Positions 11,910 through 26,002 of a stretch of DNA of 64,000 bases are shown piece after piece; within the stretch, counting starts at the first letter, position 1; every line of letters starts with the position of its first letter. The DNA comes from Campylorhamphus procurvoides. Its lineage: Eukaryota > Chordata > Aves > Passeriformes > Dendrocolaptidae. The stretch is taken from contig WBMV01000085.1 of NCBI GenBank assembly GCA_013396655.1, forward strand, positions 248,001-312,000, in the 5' to 3' direction. The notes beneath the pieces are model-generated. The model did no database searches and was not told the DNA's origin. It saw only the letters and a program-made list of their open reading frames with translations. Position numbers and translations under genes: made by a program.

Positions 11910-14477
11910 CGTACATAGAGGAGCTGTACCCAGCTCAGTGTTCAGTTCAGTTTTCTTATACTCAGTGTAAGAAATGCCTGTACAAATTTCATCCCATTCT
12001 ACCTTGCCAAGAAACTGCTCCTGCATTCTTTAGCCCAGGCCTAGGCCAGCTTTATAAGGCATGATAGCATTGCAGCCCTATTGCTACATGTCCAAAGAAC
12101 CGGATTAAAACTCCACACCTTATGAGGAGAGTGGCCTCCGAAAGGACTCATAATTTTCAAAATCACGTCTGCTGAGTGCACGCAGTGCTAGGGGAAAGAA
12201 AGGGCACTTCCAGACCCTGGTTAGCCTTGTTGGACAGGTGGGGCCGTCTGTGTCTCTTATTTAGAGAAAGGTGAAAGTGTCCTTTGAAAGTGTCCTCATG
12301 CCTTTTGTTTTCTTGCCCTTAGTAGGATTTTACAAATTTGTGTTTCATATTTCATCTTAGTCAGCATTAAGACAAAATATAATTTTACTTATGTTCACAA
12401 ACCATTTCCCTCGGGGCTTCTTTTTCAATTCTGAATTCCCTTTCGTGAATTTGTTCAATCTGTCAGCCATCCAATTTGTCAATATCTCACTGGTTTTGTG
12501 GAGCCCAGAAAAGAAACTTGCAGATATGAAGTGATTCACAGAAAATGCAAAGCTAGAAACAGCCTTATCTTAGTACATTCTTCACGAAGATTTGAGTTCT
12601 TTCCAGCACAAGATTCTCAGCCAACCATGGCAAGATGAATCATTTGCCATTTGTGGCATTATTTTCTGTACTAAAGTTGTAGATTTGTGGTCTGTTCTTC
12701 ACCACCATTCCCAGAAGTAACAACGACCTCAACGCACTTTTAAAAGATAGCACATACAGGTTTTCCACATGAAACAAATGAGTACCAATGCCTTGTGTTT
12801 TTAGTGTAAAATTAGGCACAAACCCTCTTTGACCTCTGTGAACAATTTACTAATGACATCAACAAAACCAAATCTGGTAATGTCTTGTTGCATTTGTTAC
12901 CATACACACCCATAACAGAAAAAAACTGATTTGTTTTTGCCATCTTTTCAATTTAATGTCATCCAGACTAGAAGCAGACTTATCTGTGCTTGCACAGTTT
13001 TCAGGCAAAGCTGGTAAAAAGGACGATGTGATTCTGTGATAACTGCTGTTAAGATAATGCAAAATCTCTACAGATGAAACGGAAGTGTGTTAGATTGGTT
13101 TTCTTTTTCTGAACTCTGACATTTTTTTCTGTCATTTCAATTTCCCAGGGAAACCAAAGAGAGTTACATTTCGGCAGTGTAATTGACTTATACTGTAGCA
13201 CCCAGGGCAAATTCCAATGTATAAGAAAGAAAAAAAATATGGAAAATTATGTTATTGACTGACTGTGAAGGTTCTGCAGTAATAAATTGCTAGTCAGAAA
13301 AGCAGGCTGTCCAATGCATTTAGAAATGCTTTGCTTTGAATTGTGATGACATTTAAAATTTTCATGCATTTTTGTGAATGTATGTTTTCAAAACATTTGA
13401 TTTGTAGACATCAAGATAATCTTGAAAAAATCTGCTTAGGCAGTAGCAAATTATTACACTAGATACCAGCTGATGTCATCATATTTGATGTAATATAATA
13501 ATTGAATAGAATAATAATTTAAAAACTCACATTAACAGATCTTGAACTAAATGTTTCAAAAGATGGAAGAGTTGAAGTAAATTATTTAATAGTCTTTCAG
13601 TTATAATGTATTTGAAATCTGCTAGTCCTCTAACATATTCTAATTTTGTTGAAACACACTCAGAGAAGATTGTTCTATCAAAAATTGTTTGATTGACTCA
13701 GGAAAAATTGCCTAACAAGTAAGACAGTGCATTCAAATCTTCCACAATCAGAAAGCTATAATCCATAGAATATCTCCAAGGAGAATAATAAGTATACTTG
13801 TTATTGTAGCATAGTATTAACACGAGGACCTAAGTTTTACTGCACACTGAGTTCCCTGACTTCTCTGAAGATATGATAGGTTCCCATATGGGAAATTAAG
13901 AACATGAGTTCACCTGTGGAAAAGACAGATTGGATAACACCAAGTCAAACACAAACCATCACCTCAAAACAGGCATCCAGGCATGTCATGCAAGGAGTTA
14001 ACTTCCCTTGTCATGTTTTGCATTTGTGGCTAAAACACTGTTGATAAATCCAAAGTTAGTAAGCTAGAGGTGGGCGAGAGGCTGGAAGGGGATCCAGCCA
14101 GGACAGGTGTCCTCAGCTGATGGAGGGAGTATTTCTTGCTACTGGACACTGTGTTTAGTAGTAAAAGTTCAGGGAAAGAAGTAGAATGGGGAAACAGTTA
14201 AGCTTATGACATTTGTCTTGCCGAGCAACCATGAACTATCATTGTCTCAATCCATTAGTTTTGCCTTCCATCTATTTCCTCATAGTCCCATGGGAGAGTG
14301 GAGTGAGCAAGATGCTGGGTGGGTATTTGGCTCTTGGCCAGAATCAACCAATATTTCATATCAACCGTAGCTGTTTCTTGGTGTTTCTTCTCATAGAAAG
14401 GTGACCCACCAGCTCCCTGTCTTTCTGTTTCTCAGGTGCAGTTTGGACCCACTGGTGAAAAGCTTGCAGGAAAAAGT

Positions 14478-14536
14478 ATTTTTATTATTATTGGTGTTGT
14501 TGCTATCACTGATATTAATGTTGTTATTACTATTAG
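14478..14536. repeat. Degenerate ATT/GTT trinucleotide run
   Basis: tttttattattattggtgttgttgctatcactgatattaatgttgttattactatta is an imperfect trinucleotide tract. Confidence 0.6.
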
Positions 14537-17500
14537 GTCAGTTGATACATTTGAAAAAAAATCAAGGGGAAGCAAGCTAATATTTTCTAACACAGGGCAA
14601 CAAATGCAAAACTGCAGCACTCTCATGTACCTCTAGCCCTGATGCCCAGAGTCACAGAGCATGGGGTGACAGGAGGCTGAGGAGACACTGGGCAGAAAGC
14701 AGCACTTGCCAGGTTTGGGGAAGAGTGTGGACCCACCACGCATCACCAGGCAGCACAGCTGCCTTTCCCACTGCACAGAGCATTGAGGAGAGCATGGACA
14801 GCCTGTTCCCCAGGGCTGGGAGATGGGAAGTCCCAGGCAGGGTAATGAGGAGTGGGAGGTGTATGTCACACACCGAGTGCTGAGATCTAGAGGCTGGTGG
14901 CATTCAGACTATTTACACCAAGGAAGGAGTTTGGCCTTTGCCAGCTCTGAGCAGATATAGGCACACATTTGTGCTCTGCCTGAAATCACAAGGTGTAGTA
15001 AAGAATTCCTGTCACTCAGTGCAGAGATGATCTATTATTGCTGTGATCCTTTTGAAAAAAAAAAACCCTCCCATAATCATTAAGGACAAAATGAAACTGC
15101 TATTTAAATACTATTTTCCCATTTGTGTTTGACAAATCTTAGCAGTTTAAATACTGATAGGAAATTTTTGTCATGCTTTCTGTTAAAAATGAAGCATTAA
15201 GAAAGTTCAGTCCTTTTCACGGCAGTGTGGCATTCACAGAAAAAGGTTATGAGTTGATTTCTCACTTCAATTTTCTCTCTTCTATATTTTTTTTTAAAGC
15301 TGACAATCATTTTGATGTTAAAAGCAAATTAGAAGGTCTTCTCAGTTATCTAGTATAAAATAAAGATGAACTGGACAAAAGAGCCCTAAATAGCAATTTC
15401 ACGCTGCGATAAAAGATGGGAGATTATCATCTGTATCTCATGGAATGGATCTTAATCATTGCTAAGTGGAATAACAGAAAAAACTAAAGTTGACAATATG
15501 TCTCCATGGATCTTTACAGTCACACTAAGACTCATAAAGCCTCACATCTAAGTGCAATCAAGAATAATGATGTCCAATTTATTTCTGATCTTTAGTATAA
15601 ATAGGAAAGTTGCAAAGTAGTAAAATATAGTAGAACATTCAGGCCTTAAGAGTACCAATCTGCTCCACCCCATACTGCACCTAGGCAGCCAAAACAGTTA
15701 GAGAAACTGTGAGTGATCTACAGGTCAGTGTCCAGACCAAATTCCTTCAAGAAGAGAGTCACAGAAGTAATTTAGGCTCTCAGGTCCCGTTTGCATAGTT
15801 AGATGGTTGCTAAAAGCCTGGTTCCAGAGTGATTCAGTGTTTCAATGGGACTTGAAACTTCTGAAATCAAAATTGGGTGCCCAAACTCCTGACATCCTTT
15901 TGAAAATCTCGTAAGGTCTCTTCACCTTCTACTGCCTTGTAGATGCTTGTAAGGACATGGCACAAAGTGATTTGACATTCATGGAAACATTGTTGACTTT
16001 TTATATGTCCCAAGGCTGACACATCACCACCAGATGACAGGTTTTCTCAAAATATTTTAAAATAGATGAATAGATATTTAGTTAGCAATCATATATCTCA
16101 GAAATCTGGTTTCCTCTGGTTATAAACCCTAAGCCAATAATCTTCAGATTCTCTCTTAATAATTTTGAACCCCATAAGACTATCACTATTCCACAGCTGT
16201 GACGCTATTCCTGGATTTTGTAATGTGGACCTATAATGGGCATATTAGGATTCTGCAGCTCAACAGACTCAGGTTTCCAAATTCCAGTTCAAAGGGCATT
16301 TGAAATTTTGCACTTAAAACTCTGGCTCCACCAGGTTCATGACTTCTATTAAAATGTGGGCTTAAGCATGTCACTGCAAGTACTCCCCCTGTAAGTGGAA
16401 CACTGAGTGTTTCTTCATCTTTTCTGTCAAATCAGTGCTAAGGAGCAGAAAGTAGTTGAAGACATTACTTAGAAAATATGAGATGGGATACAGTTCTGTA
16501 GCCTTGCACAGAGAGAGAAAAACAGGTTCAGGGTCCAGGCCAAATGATGTATTTTGCACAAAAAAGCAAGAAATGCATGCACCAGCTGGGAGTAATTACA
16601 GAACTGGAACTTCACTTTTGGAGGTGAGCACCCTAACCAGAACATCACACAACCCCTCCTTGTTATTGTTGTCCAACTTAATCCTGTCCTCTTAGCTGTT
16701 TTGTAGCACAGATTTAGCAAGACGAGGAGAAAATGCCTCTCTCATATCAGTAGCTTTAGGCACTTCCACAGGAGAATTACCCAAATAATAAGGGAATGAA
16801 GTCCCTCATTTTCCACCAGCTGAAGAAGCTGTAGGTGTCTCCAGCACAGCTTACTGGTTCCTTTTGGGCAGCTTCAGCAGCAAACATCTCCCCTTCTGTG
16901 CCGACTGGTTTCTCTGGTTTCCATCTCAGAGCAACCATCTCTTCTCAGACACTGAGCCTTATCCCTGACCATTTACTGTCTCTGGCCTTGGCTTCCCATT
17001 CTTGATGTTTAAAGTACTTTTCTGATTGAAACAGTAACTGACACTTCTCAAAACCTGGATGCAGCTGCAGAGAAGGTCCTGGCTCTGTGTCACATATAAT
17101 TGCATTGGCCACAGGATGGGTATAATAATTAGCATAAAACATGGAAATTAAGAATAGGCACTTCTGTTTCCTAAGTGTATCAAACAAGGAGCTGGCAAGG
17201 TCAGACTTTCATTCTGCTCTGTGATAAGTTAAACTGGAAGTTGTCCCAGTCTCAATAACAAGAGTGCATCTCATCTTAAAAACAGACATTTCTTTGGTGA
17301 ATAAAGGCTTGGTGTCAGCAACCATTGCTTTTACCTTACTGACCTAGTAAAACATATATGAAGAGTTTTTTCGATGCAAGGACACTTACAATTAAAAAAA
17401 AAAACCCAAACCATCCAACCAAGCAACAAAAAACCACACACACACATAACATAAAATTAAGTTCCTCCTGCACTTATTTGCCAAAAGCCACATTTAGGAT

Positions 17501-17987
17501 TTCATCCTTTCTCCCTGCAATTAAAGATCTTACTAGTGTATAAGACAATCAATGTACTTAATGCTCACTTATCAGCAACACAACACTTACTAGAGAAACA
17601 CAGATATCTGCATTCAGGACTTGGCAGGAAAAGTGCAGTTCAGTTTTGTTTTAAAATTAAGAATTATGTGTAAGCCCCTACACAGCTCTCTTCCTGAGGA
17701 GAAAAACAATATTGAAATTCACATGGAAGGAAAGGACCCTCAAATAACTTGACTTTGCCACTATCAATTTAGGTTAAAAAAAAAGTCCTCCAGGATTTGG
17801 TATCAGTATGAAGCATGCAAGGGCTTGGCTTGACTGTGCCTCCCCCTCTGGATTTCCAAAGCCCACATTGAGGAAAGGAAGGGAAGGCAAAGGACACTGG
17901 TGCTTGCAAGTACAGCACTGTCTTCTTGCACACTCCTCAGAAGCAAAGCGGATGGGATTTCATCCTTTCCATCCACTGAGGGGAGGA

Positions 17988-18330
17988 AAGAAATGGACCA
18001 TAGAAATTAGAACTGGGAAAGACCACTAAGTCATCCAGTCCATTTCCCTGCAAGCACAAGATTGTTCCCGGTGGTGTGTTCCCGAGTGCTTTTTCCAGTT
18101 TAGATTTAAATGAATCAATTAGCAATGGGGCTTTCAACACTACCTTGGGAGGCCATTCCAGCCTAATGGATCTCATTGCTAATAATTTTCAACAGTTATT
18201 CAGCCTGACTTTTATTTTCTTTCATGTCATCTCAGGACCTCAGTTGTACTGCTCTAAATTTAGTACCCACCTCTCTTCTTGGGGTTTACACCTTTCAGCT
18301 ACACTAACACCATGTTCATAGTTTGCATAT
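17988..18330 (-). mobile_element. CR1/L3-like LINE 3' fragment, antisense to the host gene
   Basis: The segment begins with ggaccatagaaattagaactgggaaagacc...gtcatccagtccatttccctgc, the reverse complement of a CR1 3' end (normally ggttggactagatgatct..ggtcccttcca..ttctatg). It continues with tttccagtttagatttaaatgaa..., ...actaccttgggaggc.attccag... and ...cctcagttgta..., the usual upstream order of old CR1-like 3' ends read from the minus strand. The subfamily cannot be set by eye, and the right edge is approximate. Confidence 0.75.
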
Positions 18331-21025
18331 TTAATTTTTTTACTCTTGCCTACTTTTCACTCTTCTCTGCAGCCCCCAGAAGTTTTCCCTCTGTTTTCTG
18401 ATTCACATCCACTTTGACAATCTCTGTGCTATTCTCTTCTGAACTGGGAAATCCACCATTTGAATGAGGCTTAATGGAAAGACCTGCATAGTAGTATCTT
18501 GCAAAATGGATTAGTGCAAGAATCCTTTTTCAAGCACCCATGTTGTGATCAAACAGTACAAAATGGGCTTTTGTCAGAAAGGGATTTTTCTTCCAGAGGA
18601 GCTGAATATGGAATTTGTTTGCAGACAAAATCCACCCTCCCCCACCTCATGTGGTTTGGGGAAAAATTTAATGTGCCTGGCTGTGAAAGGAGAGCCATGA
18701 CCATTCTCAAACAATACCCTGGCTCTTGCTTCTGGCACAGAGGGGTCAGAGATCAGGGCAGAGAGGACTGTGACTCTGTCTCTGCTCCTTCATTGATGAA
18801 GATGAAGAGCACTGCAAAGAAAAGCCTTCCCTAGGCAGTGCAGCCAGAGGCAGGATTACTCAAGACATTAATAAGGGAAGAAAATATGAGGCTCTTAGAG
18901 GCTCCCTTTAAACCCTCACTTTCCACAGAAATACAATATATTCCGTTCTACACAATTCAGTTTGATGTCAGGAGGAAAAATCCCTGTGCAACTCCAGCAT
19001 TTCAAAGACTGTGTTACATTGATGCCTCCAAATGTCTGTAACCTCACTGCTAGTCACTTCTTTATTCTTATTATTTGCTAGCTGCTTATTTGCCTTTTGT
19101 TCAGACTTCTGCTATTACATTTCATAAGCCCTTAACATACTTCTTTCTTCACAGATTTTAGTCAGCCACTTCACATCATCTGCTTCCATCCACCTCAGGG
19201 CTGTTCTTCAGGACACCCAGTTGCAAGCTGGGGGATGCAGACAGGGTGCTCGCTGAAGTCCCAGTCTCCTGTTTGTCACTGAAACAATCACAGTCACCAC
19301 CATTGATACAAACAGAAAATGGAGAGAAAAAACTGAACTGCAGCAGAGTCTTTATGGCTGGCAGATAAAACCATATGGTTATAGATATACACATGCTGTT
19401 AATCATGCCTGCTGTACACAGTTCTTCTCTTATGGCTACATATTCATTCTTTTTGAAGTCAGGAGTGTGGTTTTGTTCTCCATGCAGAGCTGGGGACAGC
19501 AGAGCTCCCTGTGTCAGGAGTGCATATTCTACATTGAAACTGAAGGTCAAGGTACACATGCGACACACCAGTCCCTCAGTTCTCAGCTCCCTCCTTGCCC
19601 ATACATCTTGATTTTGCTCCCCTTGAAACCTCAGAATAGAGGAGGCTGTGGATGCATCACCAAGTTGCAGGGCAAATAGGCTAATGGACATGGGGAAACA
19701 CATCCTTCACTTCTAACCACAGACCTACCCCCTGTGCAAACATTAGCATACAGGGACAATGGTTTCAACTTCCAGAAAAATGTAGAGGTGTTTCCTGATT
19801 TTTTTGAGGGAGAAGATGAGAAGAGCTCTTCGCCTCTTTTGCAGAAGTATTTTCCATGGGACACTGCCTACTCCCAGGGTGTCCAGCAGTGCCCACAGCC
19901 TGGCAGCACAGTCCCTGCAGGGCTCTGCACGGGCTGGGGGACCTGCCTTGGGACAGTGGGGTACAGGCCTGAGCCCACAGCATCTCCCTGCAGGCAGCTT
20001 TTCCAGCATCACTGCCCTTTCATGTCCTGACTATCTCTTATTACAAAATTAAAGCCATTCTAAGGATGTGGTAGAGCTGCCAGGGAAGGAGATAAGAGAA
20101 AATAATGCAGGACTTGTCAGTGCTGTGTAACATCAAGAAATTTTCCTTCTCTAAACAAACCTGAAATGGAAACCTGAATTTACTCAGCTATGGGTAGAGG
20201 GTATTAAAAAAAAAAAACCCTCCTCTGTGATCAGAGCTCAATTAAGCTGCCTTGAAAATTATTCCAAATACACTTTTTTGCAGATAACAATAGGCAATCC
20301 TTTTGACTGATTTGTTAAAGAAGGTAAAGAAAGAGCATAAAATTATTGCTTATCAGAGAGAGAAGCAGCACCATTTAAAATAACATGAAATTGTATCCCA
20401 TGAATTATTCACAAAGGCTGATGTCACACTATCATTATTTCTGGCTTTCCTTTTTACCACATAAGATTTTGTTTTAAGTTGTCTCCCATCCAATGAAAGA
20501 GGTGGGTTTTTTTAATTAATCAAACCTGATTTTTCTGATTATTTTTTTCTAATTTAAAATTAATATATTTCTAGCAGTGAGTTGTCTTCACAGTATCATA
20601 TCGAAAAAGAAGGCAGATTTCACCTCCCACTAGCAGGGTTCAAAACATGCAGTGCAATAGTTGCTTGCACACTGACTGGTGGTTTTTTACATGCTGTGCC
20701 AGCTGCTGAGAAGCCAAAGTGTCATCCCAGGTGTATTCTGGTGTTAGCGGTTGTAAACGCCAGCCTGTTCAATGTGAATTAAGCTCACAGAATTTCACAG
20801 GAGTTCTCCAACACACAGCCAGTGTGATTCAGTTCTCTGACTGCATGTAATGGCCAACACCTCTTGCACTTAACCTGGTGATTTTGATTTTCCTTTTCCA
20901 ACTTATAAATATGGAAGGCTACAAATTCTATATTGTGGAAGGTCTTAATGATCATAGCACACTAGAAGTGAGGGTAACTCTATTAAAATCAGTGGAAACA
21001 TTGACTGGAATAGCCAAAACTCACC

Positions 21026-21047
21026 TTTTTTTTTTTTTTTTTTTTTT
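21026..21047. repeat. T22 homopolymer
   Basis: An uninterrupted run of 22 T. It could be the reversed tail of an old retrocopy, but no retrocopy body is recognisable beside it. Confidence 0.9.
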
Positions 21048-24011
21048 GCTAGAGCTATGTCTCCAAGAAGATGAGTGTAGACATTTTGAGTAAACTTTTT
21101 TTCCTGAATCATTTATTTTGCAAGCTTTGTGGTTGGAGAACTCATGTTTTTGTTTTCAGAGATCATGTAGGGAAGGCAGCACCATTTCCTTTCTGTGTGT
21201 AATAGCTCATCTCAAGGCAATATGACCATCCATGAATATATTAACATTGATACAATTATCCTTAACTGTTGTGGGGGAAAAGAGCTGAAAAAAATGCCTC
21301 AAAAAGTTTAAACATAAGGATAAAAAAGGTTTAAGGGCTGTGGATTGTTCTGCTTGCCCTCTTATGATTTGGGTATTTATGATTTGACTGGTATTTCATT
21401 ACTTGCAATTAGAGGAATCTTAGTAAAACTCTCTGCAGTGTAGAAAGCTGTGCTTCTGCTGCCTGTCTACAGGTCTTCAGGGTTCATGAAGTGAAGCTGG
21501 CAATACTGAAGCATATTGCAGACTATCCAAAAGCAAGTGTCTAAACTAGGCCAGATGAATCACCTCTTAGGAAGGTTTCTCTCCTTGGACTATAAAGAAA
21601 GTCTACAGCAATTAGCTCAGCTATAGACATCTAAACTCTAGTTACCCAGAACAGTTGAAATGAGTCTTACTGCTGGTGTCAGCAGACTGAAAATGGCTTA
21701 TAATCAAACTCAATTTCTTTTCAACAACTCAATTATGACGTGCACGTCTGCATTACCACAAAAAATGAAGATTTGGGGGTTCGAGGTTCCCCCAGCCTGG
21801 TTGTGAGAGGAGACCCTGCCTCTAGACCTAAGGGTGGGCTCAGGCTTGCAGTAAAGCACTAGAAAAACTCATTACCTCACCAGATCATTAGGCTGAATCT
21901 ATGATCAAAGGCAATGTGTCGTTTTTGGATATATTTTTGTTCTATAATGCAACCAATTAATTGGTAGAATTTGTGAAAGTAAAATGTGGTGAATTCCCTT
22001 CCTGCTCTCTCAGCTGTCCTTGACAACAGGGTGTTAGCCGGGACCCAGCCACTATGCTGACACAGCTCCCCAATTTCCTTTCCCCTGCTCCATTTCCTTT
22101 TCAAATTGAAAACTATTAGAAGTCTTTAGGCAAATAATAGAAACCTAATGCAGGTGCCTGTTATAAATCGTTCACTAGTTACTTTTAACCTAATGTCTCC
22201 TCAAACATTACTTTGCAGAAGGCAGTCAGGGTAGGAAATGCCTCATGAACTCTGACAATGAGTAGGTCAGGAGTTAAGGTCATAATAATGTAGCCCATTT
22301 CTCCTTGTTTGTCAAATAACCTGAATGCAGTTAAATCCCTGGATCTTTCTTCTGAGATTGACTTCCCTCAGTAAGAACACAGGTCTTGCAGAGAGCAGTC
22401 TTTGTTTAGGGTCATACCGTGATGTACAACCCTAAGTGGGGAAGGTGCCATATGGCTGCTGGTGCCAGGTACTGCCAGTGTAGGATTTTCCCACTCACAA
22501 AGCTTTAGCTTTCCTAGGCATGATTTGATGGTGTGCACAGTCTAGATCTGCTATATGGCTGAGGTTAAATCAATCAATGTTTCGGAGGTAGCTTTACTTT
22601 CATAAATAGAAAAAAACTTGAGAAATTTGAGGTATTCTACAGGCAAAATAAAATAGGAAGCAAACATTAATAACAAGAGTTAGCAATTACTGGGTTTAAT
22701 GCAAAATAGACAAATGTACAGAAGTGCCTATTAATTCTGAATCACTGAAGCAAATATCTAAGCTCCAGAGTTGGAAATGCTGCCTAAAATGCCAATGTGA
22801 TTAGTCAATGCTAAAATTTGCCTTCATCAGCTAGGCATCACATGTCTTATTCTCAGAGAAAAATTCCTCCTATGTTCACTGAAAATGATACCAAGCATTT
22901 CACAGGGGATAAACCTGCAACTCTGTGTATGCACCAAACAAGGCATGCAAGAGGACAATCTGTTAGTATATATGCTCCTGAACACGTCGGGCAACTGTCA
23001 GGTTGCTGGAAGTATTTCTCATCATGCTGGGTGCCCTCACAGGCAGCACTGAATGGTGCTACATTGGTCACAGATCACTTTCCCCATTTGGCTCCCTAGT
23101 GAGGTGTAAATATTTCAGAGGTAATGCATAAGTCATGTACACCTGTGTTTCTGAGTGCCATAGTAGTGAGACATAACTCCTGGGTATTTCTGAGCATAGA
23201 AGAACATGGATTATTTTCTGACATTGCAAATGGAAAATACATGGAGATTTTTAATGTTTAACACTCAGACTGGTTCTGCAAATTCTTGGAAACCATTGCC
23301 TCCAGCCCCCGGCAACATCTAAGTGATGTTCTGCAAACACCTGCACCTTGCCAGGACTGGCAGGGTCCCCAGGCTGTGTCCACACACAACTACCTACTGG
23401 GGCCCCATATCATTGGAAGCTGACATATGGAGTTAATTCACTCCAAAATGAACACCCCAAGCACACTGGCTATTGCTGTGCAGGTGGACATTGTGATAGC
23501 AAACAACATTATAGGGTTTCCTATTATTGCTGCATCAAATAGGTGCTGTGTGCCTTTCTGTTTCATTTGTGAATAAGTCCAGATCTTACAGAAAATCCCA
23601 AGTGCATTCACGAAATTACCCTCATATTAGAAGAGAAAGAGTTAAGTTTATTTATGCATAGAATGTTTGAAATAATAAAAGGCTGTGTACTGGACTGATT
23701 GGGAGGGGTGACGGTGTAGCTCCCAGAGGACAGAAGAACAGGAGGGCTTCCCTAGATGGTTTGCTCTGTATTTGCAGAGCCTGGTGCTTTGACTGTGAGG
23801 TGAAGGGAGGGAGGAGGAGGCACACTTGGGGTATGCTAATGTAAAGAGAAGGAAGCACTGCCCTGAGAAGGATATTGACAGAGGTCCTCAGGGGCAGGCA
23901 GAGAGGCTCATGGATTTCTGTACAAGGGAGTTGCCTCCCGGTGTACTCCTGCTGCGCTGAGGAAAATAAGACTCTGTCTACAATGGTAAAAAGTAAAAGT
24001 AAAATAGAACC

Positions 24012-24026
24012 AAAAAAAAAAAAAAA
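24012..24026. repeat. A15 homopolymer
   Basis: An uninterrupted A run in a longer A-rich context. No retrocopy body is recognised. Confidence 0.9.
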
Positions 24027-25833
24027 GAGAAAAAGTTGATTTGGTTTTTTGTGGACCTTCCAGTCAAGGAAAATGCAACATACTGTCCAGAAAAGTATAC
24101 TCTACTTTTTGAGATGCTGAATGGGACTCAAATGACTCTGTGGCAGGCAGTGTCTCATGAAATGTTTGATGTTAGTCCATGTGAAAGACACAGTTAACTA
24201 GATGGACACATGTTGATCTAAGATACCTATTTTTTTCTCATTAAAGGAGTGACCCTGAAACAAAGCAATTTTAATGTACTAAGTATAGACACTTTTCTTT
24301 GTAGGGAAGGAGTCATTTATCCAAATCAACTTACACCTAGTAATAAAACAAATAAAAGTTGCATTTCTCCTCTACATTTTTCCCATGTTCTCCCATCTTT
24401 ACTTCTTGGATTTTAAGATTTGCAGCTCTTCTTTTTTTAGGGTCACATTCATAGTAAAAAATAGAGATTAAACTTTGAGCACAGGCATACAATGATGTGT
24501 ACTTTGTCACTAGGACTTATAACAACTTCTGTATGAGACTATCACAACCAGAGGGTCAAGTGTGATTAACTGAATTTTTCACAATACTTATACCTCCCCT
24601 ACAAATGTCAGGCCTGTCTTTGTCACTGACTTATCACATTTTGAAGTCTTGGTTCAGTTACTTAAACATAGGTATGCATTTCCACCAAGTGTCTTTATGG
24701 ATTTCCATGTGAGATTCATGGGGAGCAGGCAGCACCTCCTGGGCTTCACTAGACCAGCAACCAGGTGTTAGGCAGAACACCAAGGGCATCTCAGGTGACA
24801 GACACTACATGGGCACAACCATGCCAATACCAAGTCTGACTTGCTGTGCTGTGCTGTACATGTGTTTGCCTCTACACAGCCATTGTGTCAAACACAGTAC
24901 AACAGTCTTAGGCTATTTTATCACACCTAAAGGATGCACCCATCAGCCAGAAAAGTTCTTTATCCCAAGAGCTGCTCCCTTGTTCTTTGGTATTCAGAGA
25001 AATGCATCCTGAGATATGTTTTTCAAAGTTAGTTGCAGTTTAGGCTTAGTTCATTCTTAACTCTACTTTAAAATTGTCTGCAGGGCTGAATGAGTTACAT
25101 TTTGGAGTGAAACCCAACTCTACTTGAAGTCTGTAAGCATTTTGTGACTGACTCCAAAGAAATCAGGATTTAATCCTAGAAAGTGTCTATCTAGATCAAG
25201 AAAGGCACAACTTTCAATTTCCATCACCACTATCTGGAGAGGCAACAGAGGAATAAAGTTGATCTCGATGACGAATGCTCCATCCCTGAGACTACAGTGA
25301 AAAGGACACCAATGTAGCTGCTCGTGGAGAAACTAAAAGGAAACTGGACTGAAAGTCAGATCTGTTGTTTTTTCCTTGGTGATTTTTAAAGCTCCAGAAA
25401 TGTTACTTGCATTTTATTTACTACTTCTAGTGCAACAGCAATGAAACCTAACAGTACAGGGAGTGTGTGCTCCCAACAGAAAATGTCTTCAACAGCTCAT
25501 AAAAACCTGGTCATTTATCAGCACTGCAGGAGATCTTTATTACCTCCCCACAGCATATGCTCTCCTATGATGTAGTTATTGATTTAACAAGTAAAGTTCA
25601 TGGTGAGCTTTTATCTGGAATTAGCAGCAAGACTGAAATAGAGCCCTTATTATTCTAATAACAGAGAGATGTGAGATTCCTGCATATTCCAAAGGCCATA
25701 TAATCACCTTAACAAGCATCCTATTAGGGCTGTCTGACTACCACATCAGAGTTTGGGCTGGGAGAACTTTAACAATCATGGTATCATACTCACCCCTGGC
25801 AACTTCACAACCCTTTTGTTTTTCTTCCTACAG

Positions 25834-26002
25834 GTTTGGACATCAGGCAAGCTCAGGTTATTGTGCTGTCATCGGGTACCAAATGTATAAATGGGGAATA
25901 CATTAACGACCAAGGGCTTGCAGTCAATGACTGCCATGCAGAAATTTTGGCAAGAAGGGCATTTGTTCATTTCCTCTACTCACAGCTGGAGCTACACTTA
26001 AG
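25834..26002 (+). CDS. ADARB2: ADARB2 coding exon B: deaminase active-site motif CHAE (169 nt)
   Basis: The exon starts after CAG at 25831-25833 and ends in AG|GTAATT. The first codon is split (G from exon A plus GT). It reads [56 protein letters not shown], and leaves AG over. CHAE is the core deaminase motif. By homology with ADARB1, the His at 25935-25937 is a zinc ligand (His394) and the Glu at 25941-25943 is the proton-shuttling residue (Glu396). The Asn before CHAE and the Arg pair after it line the inositol-hexakisphosphate pocket. Thr-Lys in SSGTKC corresponds to ADARB1 Thr375-Lys376 near the flipped adenosine. RQAQ, SSGTKC and ARRAF..FLY.QLELHL are ADARB2-type. The +4 to +6 bases of the donor (ATT) are only moderately good. 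Confidence 0.97.

Larger units (their letters stand above)
10468..25833 (+). other. ADARB2: Intron between exons A and B (15,366 bp)
   Basis: The intron has a GTAAGA donor and a strong acceptor with a long pyrimidine tract (cccttttgtttttcttcctacag). It contains a minus-strand CR1 3' fragment (about 17988-18330), a G-rich tract at 11892-11909, a degenerate ATT/GTT trinucleotide run near 14478-14536, a T22 run at 21026-21047 and an A15 run at 24012-24026. Open frames here, including 175 codons on the minus strand at 19176-19703, show no recognisable domain. Otherwise I see nothing beyond unique intronic DNA. Confidence 0.85.

Noticed and set aside
19176..19703. 175-codon open frame on the minus strand
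   Set aside because: No recognisable domain, no family-like composition and no splice or promoter context. Overlapping open frames on the other strand point to chance or low stop density.
21026..21047. T22 run as the tail of a processed pseudogene
   Set aside because: Neither flank shows a recognisable coding body or target-site duplication.
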